Source: Duganella sacchari (GTDB lineage Bacteria > Pseudomonadota > Gammaproteobacteria > Burkholderiales > Burkholderiaceae_D). From it: DNA of 64,000 bases. Position numbers and translations under genes: made by a program. How positions within the stretch are numbered: the first letter of the stretch is position 1; every line of letters begins with the position of its first letter. Positions 1 through 9,238 of the stretch are shown piece by piece. The notes under the pieces were generated by a model. It searched no databases. It was not told the DNA's origin and saw only the letters and a list, made by a program, of their open reading frames with translations. Where the stretch lies: NCBI RefSeq assembly GCF_900143065.1, contig NZ_FRCX01000003.1, forward strand, positions 186,001 to 250,000. Reading direction: 5' to 3'.

Positions 1-753
1 GTCGCCCGCGACCAGTTGCGCATCCTGTACCAGCCGATTATCGCGCTGGCCAGTGGCGCCATTGTGAAAGCGGAGGCACTGGTGCGCTGGCAACATCCGG
101 TGCGCGGACTGCTGAATCCGGCCGAATTCATTACCGTGGCGGAAAGCAGCGGCATGATAATCGGCATCGGCGACTGGGTTTTCCGCCAGGCGGCGCGGGA
201 AGCGCAGAAATTACAGGCGATCAGCACGCCGGCATTCCAGGTCAGCGTGAACAAATCGGCCTGGCAATTCCGCGATGACGGCAGCAACTATCAGGAATGG
301 CTGGATTTTCTGCAGGAACTCCAGCTCAACCCCAACAGCATCATCATCGAGGTCACTGAAAACCTGCTGTTGGAGACGGCCAGCAACAATTCCGACCGCA
401 CACTGGCCTTCCAGCATGCCCACATGCAGATTTCGCTCGATGATTTTGGTTCCGGTCATTGCTCGATCGCGTTTTTAAAGCGATTTGATGTGGACTATCT
501 CAAAATCGACCCGGTTTTTGTCTCCAATCTCATCGAAGGTGGCGATGGACTGCTGATTTGTGAGGCAATTATTGCGATGGCACACAAGTTAGGCATCAAA
601 GTGATCGCCGAAGGCATCGAAACACCGCAACAGCTGGCCATTCTGACGGCTGCCGGCTGCGATTTCGGCCAGGGATACCTGCTTTCAAAGCCCATTTCAG
701 GCGAAGAATTGGAAAAACAACTACAAAAACAGTGTGCCCCTGTGTATAAGTGA
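1..753 (+). CDS. EAL-domain c-di-GMP phosphodiesterase, 3' part (N-terminus outside window)
   Basis: The reading frame is open from the first base, so the gene begins upstream of the window. What is visible is an almost complete EAL domain of about 250 residues. The signature EALVRW lies near residue 27 of the visible part, followed by the N-x-S segment (SVNKSAW), the E-V-T-E metal-binding stretch, DDFGSGHCS and the K-I-D and A-E-G-I-E motifs. These are the residues that bind the two metals and cyclic di-GMP, so an active phosphodiesterase is likely. Most such domains follow GGDEF, PAS or response-regulator modules, but nothing here tells which. The last codons include an exact DnaA-box-like 9-mer (TGTGTATAA), probably by chance. 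Confidence 0.9.
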   Translation, partial: VARDQLRILYQPIIALASGAIVKAEALVRWQHPVRGLLNPAEFITVAESSGMIIGIGDWVFRQAAREAQKLQAISTPAFQVSVNKSAWQFRDDGSNYQEWLDFLQELQLNPNSIIIEVTENLLLETASNNSDRTLAFQHAHMQISLDDFGSGHCSIAFLKRFDVDYLKIDPVFVSNLIEGGDGLLICEAIIAMAHKLGIKVIAEGIETPQQLAILTAAGCDFGQGYLLSKPISGEELEKQLQKQCAPVYK

Positions 754-1138
754 CTGGATATCCACAGGATGAGATGTGACCAAGCATTACTTTGATCACA
801 GGCACTTATTTTATCCAGAAATTGTTCCTGAACTGATACAGCGTTTATGCAGCAGGTTGTTTACGCTGTAAACAAATGATTTGTAAACGTATACATGACT
901 TATCCACAGCTCTTTGCACGTTTACTATTACCACTATGTTTATATAGAACTCTTGTAAACAACTAAAAGCGCGAATTCTGTGGAATCCTGCGAAGCGCAG
1001 GTGGAATAGGACGTCTGTTCGTCATCTGAAAGCCATCCACACAACAAAAAACGCCTTAAAATTCACTTTTTTTCGCTACGCGTTGTGGAAAAGGCGTTGC
1101 TTAACCACAGGCTGCATCACCAAAATTGAAGGAAAAGT
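754..1138. other. Intergenic region with clustered GTAAAC sites and a DnaA-box-like 9-mer
   Basis: No gene is visible in these 385 bases, which are AT-richer than the neighbours. They hold five copies of GTAAAC/GTTTAC between 858 and 960. One pair forms the perfect inverted repeat TGTTTAC-GCT-GTAAACA (858-874). An exact TTATCCACA lies at 900-908. Further inverted repeats are CCTGCG-AAG-CGCAGG (987-1001) and AACGCCTT/AAGGCGTT (about 1052-1099). The region should contain the mtnN promoter. Its ribosome binding site GAAGGA lies just before the mtnN start. Confidence 0.5.
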
Positions 1139-1825
1139 ATGCGTTTAGGCATCATCAGCGCGTTGGCTGAAGAACAGCAGGGGCTGATAGAGGCCCTTCA
1201 GAGCCCCGCCAGGCACTTTCACGGCATGCGTGAGTACACGGCCGGGAAACTCTGGGAAATCGACGCTGTGTGCGTTTTATCGCGTATAGGTAAGGTTGCC
1301 GCTGCCATGACAGCGACCACCCTTGTGGAAAAATTCGGAGTTACCCACATCATTTTTACCGGCGTCGCCGGAAGTGGGGATAAAAACGTCCAGGTTGGGG
1401 ACATGGTGGTCGCGGAATCGCTGATACAGCACGACTTTGATGCCAGTCCGCTGTTTCCGCAGTTTGAAATCCCGCTGACCGGCCTTTCAAGCTTCGCGAC
1501 AGACGTGGCGCTGACCGACAGACTGGCTGCCGCAGCGGCGCCCATTGCGCGTGTACACCGTGGACTGATCGCCAGTGGTGATCAATTTATCGGCAAACTG
1601 ACGCAGATTCTGGCCCTGAAAACCGCTTTGCCCGATGTTTTGGCCGTGGAAATGGAAGGCGCAGCGGTGGCGCAAGTGTGTTTTGAGCTGGGAATACCGT
1701 TTGCGGTCATCAGAACCATTTCGGACAACGCCAACGACGATGCTGCCGTCGATTTCATGCATTTCATCAAAACCGTGGCCTCGCGCTACGCTTTTGCTGT
1801 GATCGAGAACTTCTGCAAAGCATAA
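1139..1825 (+). CDS. mtnN: 5'-methylthioadenosine/S-adenosylhomocysteine nucleosidase
   Basis: Hydrolyses the glycosidic bond of methylthioadenosine and S-adenosylhomocysteine, releasing adenine, in the cytoplasmic methionine-salvage and activated-methyl cycle. At 228 residues it matches the usual length of about 230. Seen: the N-terminal I-I-S-A-L-A-E-E segment with the catalytic-type Glu, the phosphorylase-family block TGVAGSGD near residue 78, the E-M-E-G-A-A-V substrate-binding block near 175, and T-I-S-D-N with the proton-donor Asp near 200. The ATG follows GAAGGA at good spacing. It converges on putA and the two share the short gap that holds a hairpin. Loss of the enzyme is known to affect autoinducer-2 and biotin-type SAM reactions, but no luxS is seen here. 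Confidence 0.95.
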   Translation: MRLGIISALAEEQQGLIEALQSPARHFHGMREYTAGKLWEIDAVCVLSRIGKVAAAMTATTLVEKFGVTHIIFTGVAGSGDKNVQVGDMVVAESLIQHDFDASPLFPQFEIPLTGLSSFATDVALTDRLAAAAAPIARVHRGLIASGDQFIGKLTQILALKTALPDVLAVEMEGAAVAQVCFELGIPFAVIRTISDNANDDAAVDFMHFIKTVASRYAFAVIENFCKA

Positions 1826-1850
1826 AAAAAGGCCGGGACTAGCCCGGCCT
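1823..1850 (-). terminator. Intrinsic terminator of putA
   Basis: An 8-bp perfect stem, AGGCCGGG/CCCGGCCT, with an ACTAG loop. On the minus strand it is followed by a run of seven T. It lies about 20 bases past the putA stop, and the T-run overlaps the mtnN stop codon. On the plus strand there is no T-tail, so it serves putA. Confidence 0.85.
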
Positions 1851-1870
1851 AAGGTGCAACAGGTATTTTT

Positions 1871-4800
1871 TTACGCTTGCAGCGTCATCAGGCTGGCATT
1901 GCCGCCGGCTGCGGTCGTATTCACGCACAGGGCGCGCTCAGCGAGCAAACGCCACAGTGGGATGGCCCCATCCTCATTGGTGCCGATCAGGCCCACCAGC
2001 GCGCCGCTACGGGCTGCCAGAGAGGCATGCAGGCTTCCCGCCAGCATCGATTCCACCAAGGCGATCTGGAATTCGCAGTTTTCCAGGCTGGAAACGGTCC
2101 GAATGCGGTCTTTTACCGCTGCCGGCAGGTCGTTTGGCAGCAATGTCGCCGTTGCGCCGGTCACGATGACGAGGTTGCCAGTCGCCAGCGTGGCGGCGAT
2201 CTGGTTCAGCAGGCCATCCAGCGTGCCGGCCGCACACACAATCGCCCCACGGGATACCAGCGCCAGCGTGTTGCGCTCGCCGGTCGGGCCTGGCAAGGTG
2301 GTCAGGCTGCCCAGCAGCGTCGAACGGCTGTATTGCTCGGCCAGGCCGGCGACACGCTCGTGGCCATGCATTTTCGACCAGACCACCAGTGCATCCAGTG
2401 CCGGCGTCGCCTGACGTTGGTGCGCTGGTGCAGTGACGGCGCCGCGTTGCAGACGTTTCAGGTACAGCGGACCACCGGCTTTCGGGCCAGTGCCGGATTT
2501 GCCTTCGCCGCCGAACGGCTGCACGCCAACCACCGCGCCAACGATGTTGCGGTTGACGTAGATGTTGCCGACATGCGCGCGTTCGGTGATGAAATCGATG
2601 GTTTCATCGATGCGCGAGTGCACGCCCAGGGTCAGGCCAAAGCCGCTGGCGTTGATTTGCTCCACCACTTTCGGCAGTTCGGCACGCTTGTAGCGGATCA
2701 CGTGCATGACCGGGCCAAACACTTCCTGCGTCAGCTCGGCCAGCGAGCGGATTTCCAGCACCGTCGGCGGCACGAAGGTGCCGGCGCTGGTCACGCTGGC
2801 CGGCAGATCCAGCGAGAAGTAGTCCACCGCCGTGGCTTTCAGCTTGTTGATGTGGCCCAGCAGGTTTTGCTGCGCTTCAGCATCGATCACCGGGCCGATA
2901 TCGGTGACCAGGCGGTCTGGCGAGCCCACGTTCAGCTCCAGCATTGCGCCTTTCAGCATTTTGATGGTCTTGTCGGCGATATCTTCCTGCAGGAACAGCA
3001 CGCGCAGCGCCGAACAGCGCTGGCCGGCGCTGTCGAAGGCCGACGAAATTGCATCCTGCACCACTTGTTCCGGCAGCGCCGACGAATCGACGATCATGGC
3101 GTTCTGACCGCCGGTTTCAGCGATCAGCGGAATGTCGGCGTTTTCCGCCACGGCGCGCTTGGCCAGCGTACGGTTGATGAGCTGCGCGACTTCGGTCGAA
3201 CCAGTGAAGATCACGCCTTTGACGCGGCTGTCCGAGGTCAGCGCAGCGCCCACCACTTCGCCGCGGCCCGGCAGGAATTGCAGCGCGGCGCGCGGAACGC
3301 CCGCTTCATGCAGCAGCTCGACCGCGCGGTGGGCGATCAGCGGGGTTTGCTCGGCCGGCTTGGCCAGCACCACGTTGCCGGCGGCCAGCGACGCCGCCAC
3401 CTGGCCGGTAAAGATCGCCAGCGGGAAGTTCCAAGGGCTGATGCAGGTCACGGGACCCAGCGCCAGCGTGTTGGTGGCGCCGCCCACTTCCGCGGCGTAG
3501 TAGCGCAGGAAGTCGACTGCTTCGCGCAGTTCGGCAATGGCGTTCGGCAGCGATTTGCCCGCTTCGCGGATCGCCAGCGTCATCAGTTCCATGGCGTTGC
3601 TTTCGAACAGATCGGCGGCCTTGGTCAGTGCGGCTGCGCGCACCGACGGTTCGGTGGTTTGCCAGTCCATGGCGAAGCTGCTGGCGCTGGTCAGCGCGGT
3701 TTCGACGTCGGTGGCGCTGGCTTCCACCAGTTTGCCGACAACGTCGCTGCGTTGCGCCGGATTGGTGACGTCCAACACTGGCTGACCGGCGCTCAGGCCG
3801 CCCGCCAGCAGTGGCGCTGCATGCCAGGTGCGCGGCGTGGCCAGCGCGGCCGCAATCTCGCGCAGCACGTTTTCATTAGCCAAATCGAAACCGGCCGAGT
3901 TCTTGCGCTCGGCGCCAAACATGTCCAGCGGCAGCGCGATGCCGCCATGTGGTTTGCCGCCGAGCTCGCGCGCGGTGGCAACCGGATCTTTCAGCAGCGA
4001 TTCGATCGGAATGGCTTCATCGACGATCTGGTTCACGAACGATGAGTTGGCGCCGTTTTCCAGCAGGCGGCGCACCAGGTAGGCCAGCAGCGTTTCGTGG
4101 GTACCGACCGGCGCATAAATACGGCAGGCCTTGCCCAGATTGTCCTTGCCGACGACCTGGTCGTACAGCGATTCGCCCATGCCGTGCAGGCACTGGAATT
4201 CGTAGTCGCTGACGCCGTCGCGCTTGGCCCAGGTGTAAATCGTCGACAGGGTTTGCGCGTTGTGGGTGGCAAATTGTGGATAGATCAGGCCTTGTGCACC
4301 GAGCAGTTTTTGCGCGCACACCAGGTAGGACACATCGGTGTAGACCTTGCGCGTGTAGACCGGGTAGCCGCTCATGCCGTCCACCTGGGCGCGCTTGATT
4401 TCCGCATCCCAGTAAGCGCCCTTGACCAGACGCACCATGAATTTGCGGCCGCTGCGCTTGGCCAGGTCGATCAGATAATCGATCACGAACGGGCAGCGTT
4501 TCTGGTAAGCCTGCACCACGAAGCCGATGCCCTCGAAACCGGCCAGCTCAGGATCGGCGGCCAGCGCCTCCATCAGATCCAGCGACAGTTCCAGCCGGTC
4601 GGCCTCTTCCGCATCGATATTCAGGCCGATATTGTATTGCTTGGCCAGCAGCACCAGCGAGCGCACGCGCGGCAGCAGCTCCTGCATCACGCGCGCGTGC
4701 TGGGCACGGCTGTAGCGTGGGTGCAGCGCCGACAGTTTCACCGAAATACCCGGGCCGTCCTTGATGCCGCGGCCATTCGAGGCCTTGCCGATCGCATGGA

Positions 4801-5521
4801 TCGCGGTTTCGTAGGAAGCGTAGTAGTTTTTGGCATCCGCTTCAGTCAGCGCTGCTTCGCCCAGCATGTCGTAGGAATAGCGGTAGCCGCGCGCCTCGTT
4901 GGCCTGGCCGTTTTTGATCGCTTCATCGATGGTCTGGCCGGTCACGAACTGGTTGCCCAGCATACGCATCGCCAGGTCCACGCCTTTGCGGATCAGCGGC
5001 TCGCCGCCTTTGGAAATCAGCTTGGTCAGCGCCGAGCCCAGGCCCGCCTCGCTGTTGGTCGATACCAGCTTGCCGGTGATCAGCAGGCCCCAGGTGGCGG
5101 CGTTCACAAACAGCGATGGCGATTCGCCCAGGTGCTTGCGCCAGTCGCCTTTGCTGATTTTGTCGGCAATCAGGCGATCGGCCGTGGCATTGTCGGGAAT
5201 ACGCAACAGTGCTTCCGCCAGACACATCAATGCCACACCCTCATCCGACGACAGCGAAAACTCGTGCATCAGGGCATCCACACCGGATGCGCGGGTACGC
5301 TGCGCGCGCACCTGGCTGACCAGTTTATAGGCCAGTTGCCCGGCCTGATCGATGCTGCTGTCGTCATGGTTTTTCAGCTGGTCGAGCAGCCACAGCACGG
5401 CGCTGACTTCGTTCTTGCGGTAGGCCGCCGTCACTGCTGCGCGCAGGGGAATCGGGTCACGCAGGACTTCCGCCTGGAGCGCGGCGAACGGGGTAAAACC
5501 GGTGATGGTTGCTGCTTGCAT
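1871..5521 (-). CDS. putA: Bifunctional proline dehydrogenase / L-glutamate-gamma-semialdehyde dehydrogenase
   Basis: Oxidises proline to glutamate in two channelled steps, with electrons passing from FAD to the quinone pool. The 1,216 residues divide into a helical arm and a PRODH barrel (up to about residue 500; motifs GYPVYTRK and VRLVKGAYWD), then an aldehyde dehydrogenase domain (about 560-1030; SPWNFPLAIF, the ETGGQNAM block, the catalytic Cys in GQRCSALR and E-V-F-G-P). The last 170 residues form the extra C-terminal domain of long (type B) PutA. The ribbon-helix-helix DNA-binding domain of E. coli PutA is missing: the protein starts directly in the arm. It therefore cannot repress itself, and the divergent Lrp-type gene next door is the obvious candidate regulator. 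Confidence 0.97.
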   Translation of the reverse strand: MQAATITGFTPFAALQAEVLRDPIPLRAAVTAAYRKNEVSAVLWLLDQLKNHDDSSIDQAGQLAYKLVSQVRAQRTRASGVDALMHEFSLSSDEGVALMCLAEALLRIPDNATADRLIADKISKGDWRKHLGESPSLFVNAATWGLLITGKLVSTNSEAGLGSALTKLISKGGEPLIRKGVDLAMRMLGNQFVTGQTIDEAIKNGQANEARGYRYSYDMLGEAALTEADAKNYYASYETAIHAIGKASNGRGIKDGPGISVKLSALHPRYSRAQHARVMQELLPRVRSLVLLAKQYNIGLNIDAEEADRLELSLDLMEALAADPELAGFEGIGFVVQAYQKRCPFVIDYLIDLAKRSGRKFMVRLVKGAYWDAEIKRAQVDGMSGYPVYTRKVYTDVSYLVCAQKLLGAQGLIYPQFATHNAQTLSTIYTWAKRDGVSDYEFQCLHGMGESLYDQVVGKDNLGKACRIYAPVGTHETLLAYLVRRLLENGANSSFVNQIVDEAIPIESLLKDPVATARELGGKPHGGIALPLDMFGAERKNSAGFDLANENVLREIAAALATPRTWHAAPLLAGGLSAGQPVLDVTNPAQRSDVVGKLVEASATDVETALTSASSFAMDWQTTEPSVRAAALTKAADLFESNAMELMTLAIREAGKSLPNAIAELREAVDFLRYYAAEVGGATNTLALGPVTCISPWNFPLAIFTGQVAASLAAGNVVLAKPAEQTPLIAHRAVELLHEAGVPRAALQFLPGRGEVVGAALTSDSRVKGVIFTGSTEVAQLINRTLAKRAVAENADIPLIAETGGQNAMIVDSSALPEQVVQDAISSAFDSAGQRCSALRVLFLQEDIADKTIKMLKGAMLELNVGSPDRLVTDIGPVIDAEAQQNLLGHINKLKATAVDYFSLDLPASVTSAGTFVPPTVLEIRSLAELTQEVFGPVMHVIRYKRAELPKVVEQINASGFGLTLGVHSRIDETIDFITERAHVGNIYVNRNIVGAVVGVQPFGGEGKSGTGPKAGGPLYLKRLQRGAVTAPAHQRQATPALDALVVWSKMHGHERVAGLAEQYSRSTLLGSLTTLPGPTGERNTLALVSRGAIVCAAGTLDGLLNQIAATLATGNLVIVTGATATLLPNDLPAAVKDRIRTVSSLENCEFQIALVESMLAGSLHASLAARSGALVGLIGTNEDGAIPLWRLLAERALCVNTTAAGGNASLMTLQA

Positions 5522-5703
5522 TGAGAACTTTCAGAGAGAAATTTTGGAGCCGGCCCACCTACAAAAACACGCCCGGTCAGCATGGCTGGCGAGGCGTGGA
5601 ATGAGGTGAACTGCTAATGATTCGATTGTAGTGGGATTTCTTCTGGATTAATTCTGGTAATGCGAGGGGCTAGCAATAGATAGTTTTTGATGAGACAATT
5701 TAA

Positions 5704-5722
5704 CCAAATAATATTTATTTGG
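5704..5722. promoter_or_regulatory. Lrp-type palindromic operator between putA and its regulator
   Basis: The sequence CCAAATAA-TAT-TTATTTGG is a perfect 8-3-8 palindrome, AT-rich in the style of Lrp/AsnC sites. It ends 12 bases before the start codon of the Lrp-family gene, over its likely ribosome binding site. Autoregulation and control of the divergent putA are inferred. Confidence 0.6.
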
Positions 5723-5734
5723 GAGTTCCAGGAA

Positions 5735-6190
5735 ATGTTAGACAAGATCAGCAAAAAAATCTTGATGGAATTGCAGAGCGATGGCCGTATCTCCAATGTG
5801 GAGCTGGCCGCGCGGGTGAATCTGTCGCCCGCCGCTTGCCTGGAACGTGTGCGCAAGTTGCACGAGTCCGGGTATATCATGGGTTACACGGCGCAACTGA
5901 ATCCGCAACTGCTGGACGTGTCCCTGCTCGTCTTTATCGAGGTTGTGCTGGATCGCACCACGCCCGAAGTCTTCGACGCCTTCAAACACAGCGTCCAGGT
6001 GATCCCGGAAGTGCTGGAGTGCCACATGGTTGCCGGCGGTTTTGACTATCTCGTCAAAGCCCGCGTCAAGGACATGGCTGCCTACCGCGAATTCCTGGGT
6101 AAAACCCTGTTGCAGAAAGGCGTGCGTGAGACGCACACCTACGCCGTGATGGAAGAAGTGAAGAATACCACCAAGTTGCCCATAAAATAG
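5735..6190 (+). CDS. Lrp/AsnC family transcriptional regulator, probable regulator of putA
   Basis: A 151-residue protein with the standard two-part layout: an N-terminal winged helix (DKISKKILMELQSDGRISNVELAARVNLSPAACLERV; shown here only as a description of the HTH at residues 2-45). Confidence 0.9.
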   Translation: MLDKISKKILMELQSDGRISNVELAARVNLSPAACLERVRKLHESGYIMGYTAQLNPQLLDVSLLVFIEVVLDRTTPEVFDAFKHSVQVIPEVLECHMVAGGFDYLVKARVKDMAAYREFLGKTLLQKGVRETHTYAVMEEVKNTTKLPIK

Positions 6191-6248
6191 CATCAAAGAA
6201 ATAAATTAGTGGAGCCGCCCTAGGCGCCTGTTGTCAGACGGGGGACAG

Positions 6249-7808
6249 ATGAAGCTTTTGCAGCACAAGATGGTGCAACGTGGATTGTGGATTTTGGCGG
6301 CGACAGCAGGCGGCACGGGCCTCGCCTATTTATGCGGGCTGATGGGCGCCGGGCCGGTCACGGCCGCGGTGCCGGCCGCGCTGGGCGGGGCGGCGCTGGC
6401 CTGGTGGGCGGCGCGGCAGGACCATGACGAAGGCGGCGTGCGCCACTTTGCCCACACCGTCGGCGAGGAAATTGACGCCATCATGATCGGCGCGGCGGAA
6501 ACCTCGTATTTCGTCGATTCCGTAAAGAAGAAAATCGAGCTCGACGTCAGCACCGCTGGCAATATTGTCCACAGCTCCAGCCAGAACGCCGATACCACCG
6601 AACGCATTGCCGCCAACGCCGAGCGCGCCGCCAGAATTGCGGCCCAGGTGCGGGGCGAAACCGAGGCCGGCCGCAGCGAGGCCGACAGTGGTCTGCAACG
6701 CATCCGCACCGCGCGCCAGGACGCGCAAACGGCCGCCGACGTGATGGCGGCGCTGCAAATCAACTCCCGCAAAATCTACGGCTTTACCGAGGCCATCAGC
6801 GAAATTTCCGCGCGCACCAACCTGCTGGCGCTGAATGCCGCGATTGAGGCGGCACGCGCTGGCGAACAAGGCCGCGGCTTTGCCGTGGTGGCCAGCGAGG
6901 TGCGCCAGCTGGCACTGCGCACCAAGGAAGCGACCGACGAAATCAGTACCATGGTGCGTGAAATCAACCAGCAGGCGGAGCAAGCCGCCAGCGGCATGAC
7001 CTCGCTCGCGGCCAAGGTCAGCGAGGCGGCCGGCAATGTGGAAACCGTGCACGGTCTGTTGGGCAATATCGAGCGCTCCTCGGGCGTGTCGGAAGAAGAG
7101 ATCGGCGAGATTGCGCGCGCCTCGCGCGAGCATGTGACGACCACCGAAGACATCGCTGACGCCATCGCCCGCATCCGCGACAGCCTGTTATCCACCGAGA
7201 AGGAGTTGCCGCGCGCCGCCAGCTCGGCCATGGCGCTGGCGGAACGGGCGGAAATCATCACCGGTGCGCTGGGCGAGTCGGCGATTGCCACCTCGCACGA
7301 CGAGATCCGCGAGGCGGCGCAGCGCGCGGCAGCGGAGGTGGGCCGGATCTTTGAGCAGGCCATCGCCAGCGGCAAGATTTCAGGCGAAGCGCTATGGGAC
7401 CGCACGTACACGCCGATTCCGAACACCGATCCGCCCAAGCACAAAACCCGGTTTGACGATTTCACCGACCGCGTGCTGCCGCCACTGCAGGAAGGCTTGC
7501 TGGCGACCATGCCGCAGCTGGCCTATGCTGGCGCGGTGGATAACAACGGCTATTTCCCCACCCACAACAAGAAATTTTCCCAGCCGTTGACGGGCAACTA
7601 CGATATCGACATCGTCAACAACCGCACCAAGCGGATTTTCAGCGACCGTACGGGCAAGCGCTGCGGCGCGAATACCAAACCGTTCCTGCTGCAGACGTAC
7701 AAGCGCGATACCGGCGAGGTCATGCATGACCTGTCGGCGCCGATTTATGTGCATGGCAAGCACTGGGGCGGTTTCCGTATCGGCTACCGCTCCAGCAGCA
7801 GGCATTGA
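6249..7808 (+). CDS. Methyl-accepting chemotaxis protein with C-terminal sensor domain
   Basis: About 519 residues. Two close hydrophobic segments near the N-terminus (residues 10-55) anchor it in the inner membrane with almost no periplasmic loop. The MCP signalling region follows, with the conserved hairpin tip ([16 protein letters not shown]) near residues 188-203. Unlike classical receptors, it continues for about 150 residues after the signalling domain. This tail ([27 protein letters not shown]) looks like a Cache-type fold, so sensing is probably cytoplasmic and C-terminal. An upstream TTG is possible, but the ATG preceded by GGGGGA is preferred. The ligand cannot be told. Its neighbours (Lrp regulator, LysR) do not suggest a chemotaxis operon. 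Confidence 0.88.
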   Translation: MKLLQHKMVQRGLWILAATAGGTGLAYLCGLMGAGPVTAAVPAALGGAALAWWAARQDHDEGGVRHFAHTVGEEIDAIMIGAAETSYFVDSVKKKIELDVSTAGNIVHSSSQNADTTERIAANAERAARIAAQVRGETEAGRSEADSGLQRIRTARQDAQTAADVMAALQINSRKIYGFTEAISEISARTNLLALNAAIEAARAGEQGRGFAVVASEVRQLALRTKEATDEISTMVREINQQAEQAASGMTSLAAKVSEAAGNVETVHGLLGNIERSSGVSEEEIGEIARASREHVTTTEDIADAIARIRDSLLSTEKELPRAASSAMALAERAEIITGALGESAIATSHDEIREAAQRAAAEVGRIFEQAIASGKISGEALWDRTYTPIPNTDPPKHKTRFDDFTDRVLPPLQEGLLATMPQLAYAGAVDNNGYFPTHNKKFSQPLTGNYDIDIVNNRTKRIFSDRTGKRCGANTKPFLLQTYKRDTGEVMHDLSAPIYVHGKHWGGFRIGYRSSSRH

Positions 7809-8780
7809 TCAGCGGGTAGACGCCGGCGGCGTTGGCGGATTGCTGACGCGGTTCTGGGTGACCGTGTTCATCTTTTCCAGATGCACGCGCAGCCATTTGT
7901 GGGCCGGGCTGCGGGCATCGCGTTCGTGCCACAGCATGTCCAGGTGGACCGCCGGCAGCTGGAATGGCAATTCTTTATGGATCAGCGCGTCGGTCATGCC
8001 GGTGGCGGCAATCAGGTGGCGCGGCAGCACGGTAATCAGGTCCGAGTTGGCCACCACACGGCCGGCGGTAAAGAACTGGTTCACCGTCAGCAAGATGCGG
8101 CGTTCGCGTTGCAGCTGGGCCAGCGCCTCGTCAACCAGGCCGTGGGCGCGGCCGGAAAAGCTCACCAGCAGATGGTTGGCGGCGCAGTAATTCTCCAGGT
8201 TCAGCTCGACCTTGGACAGCGGATGGTCGCGGCGCATCACGCACACATACTTGCCCGAATACAGGCGTTCATGGCGGATCGGCGAACCGGTTTCGTACGA
8301 CAGCTGGGCCGCCACCCCCGGGAAGAAACCGACCGCCAGGTCGATATCGCCGCGCAGCAGCATCGGCCGCGGCTCACGCGTGGTCAGCGGCACCATGCGG
8401 ACATTCACGCCGGGCGCTTCACTTTCAATCGAGCGCATCAGCGACGGCAGCCACATGGCGGCGGTGGCGTCGGCCATCGCCATGCGGAAGGTGGCGTGGG
8501 CGGCGGAAACGTCAAAGGTTTCCGGCGCCACCGCCGCTTCCAGGCTGGCCAGCGCGCTGCGCACCGACGGCCACAGCGCTTCGGCGCGCGGCGTCGGCTT
8601 GACGCCGTAAGCGGTGCGAATCAGCAGTTCGTCACCGAGGCTCTCGCGCAGCCGCTTGATGGCGTTGGACACTGCCGGCTGGGTCATGGCCAGATGGCCG
8701 GCGGCCCGGGTCAGATTTTGCTCTGTCATCACAGCGTCAAACACGCGCAGCAAGTTCAGGTCCAGCGTCAGAAAGCTCAT
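7809..8780 (-). CDS. LysR family transcriptional regulator
   Basis: A 323-residue regulator with the N-terminal LysR winged helix (DLNLLRVFDAVMTEQNLTRA, residues 6-25, then TQPAVSNAIKRLRE in the recognition helix) and a C-terminal periplasmic-binding-like effector domain. The style, with LNLLRVFDAV and long effector domain, resembles the NodD/NahR-like branch, which often responds to aromatic compounds; that is a family-level inference. It is transcribed away from a small membrane-protein gene across 141 bases, the usual LysR arrangement, so that gene is the likeliest target. It converges on the chemoreceptor gene with no gap. Confidence 0.92.
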   Translation of the reverse strand: MSFLTLDLNLLRVFDAVMTEQNLTRAAGHLAMTQPAVSNAIKRLRESLGDELLIRTAYGVKPTPRAEALWPSVRSALASLEAAVAPETFDVSAAHATFRMAMADATAAMWLPSLMRSIESEAPGVNVRMVPLTTREPRPMLLRGDIDLAVGFFPGVAAQLSYETGSPIRHERLYSGKYVCVMRRDHPLSKVELNLENYCAANHLLVSFSGRAHGLVDEALAQLQRERRILLTVNQFFTAGRVVANSDLITVLPRHLIAATGMTDALIHKELPFQLPAVHLDMLWHERDARSPAHKWLRVHLEKMNTVTQNRVSNPPTPPASTR

Positions 8781-8921
8781 AGCGGCTCAAGGTTAGGTGT
8801 CAGAGAAATAACGATAGCACAGACCATTCACCAAACGAATAATTGTTATCGAGAAAGTAAATTGGTAACTTATGTTGCGCCGCACTATAGTTACGTCAGA
8901 TTCTAAAGCTACGGCTACACC

Positions 8922-9203
8922 ATGTCCATCATCATTTCCGCAGTACAAGATTTTTCATTGATCGCCGCGATCAAGCTGGCGCTGCTGATCGCTGTGAGCG
9001 GCGGCATGCTGGTGCTGTTCAAACCCCTGCTGGTGGGCTGCGTGCGCGCCGCCGTGCTGGTGGTGAAGCCGAAGATGAGCAAGGAGCAGCGTTTGCAGCG
9101 TCGCCAGATGCGCGACGCCATGCTGCTCAAGCGCATGATGAACCGCAGTGAATGCGATCCGAGCCATGCTGCAGAACTGCGCGCACTGGCTGCGCGCGCT
9201 TAA
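8922..9203 (+). CDS. Small single-span membrane protein of unknown function
   Basis: I do not recognise the family. The 93 residues hold one clear hydrophobic segment at about residues 15-45 (IKLALLIAVSGGMLVLFKPL), then a strongly basic stretch rich in Lys, Arg, Gln and Met (KPKMSKEQRLQRRQMRD), and an Ala-rich end. The layout is one membrane span with a positively charged cytoplasmic tail. It is divergent from the LysR gene, which may control it. The coding potential is supported by GC-rich third positions and an isolated start with no competing frame. Confidence 0.7.
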   Translation: MSIIISAVQDFSLIAAIKLALLIAVSGGMLVLFKPLLVGCVRAAVLVVKPKMSKEQRLQRRQMRDAMLLKRMMNRSECDPSHAAELRALAARA

Positions 9204-9238
9204 AAAATCAGGCGCGACAGGTCTGCCGCGCCGCAACA

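Noticed and set aside
1877..4045. A 722-codon plus-strand reading frame opposite putA (and a 475-codon one at 4097-5524)
   Set aside because: Antisense to a certain gene, composition dominated by Arg, Gln, His and Ala as expected for shadow frames in GC-rich DNA, with no domain pattern.
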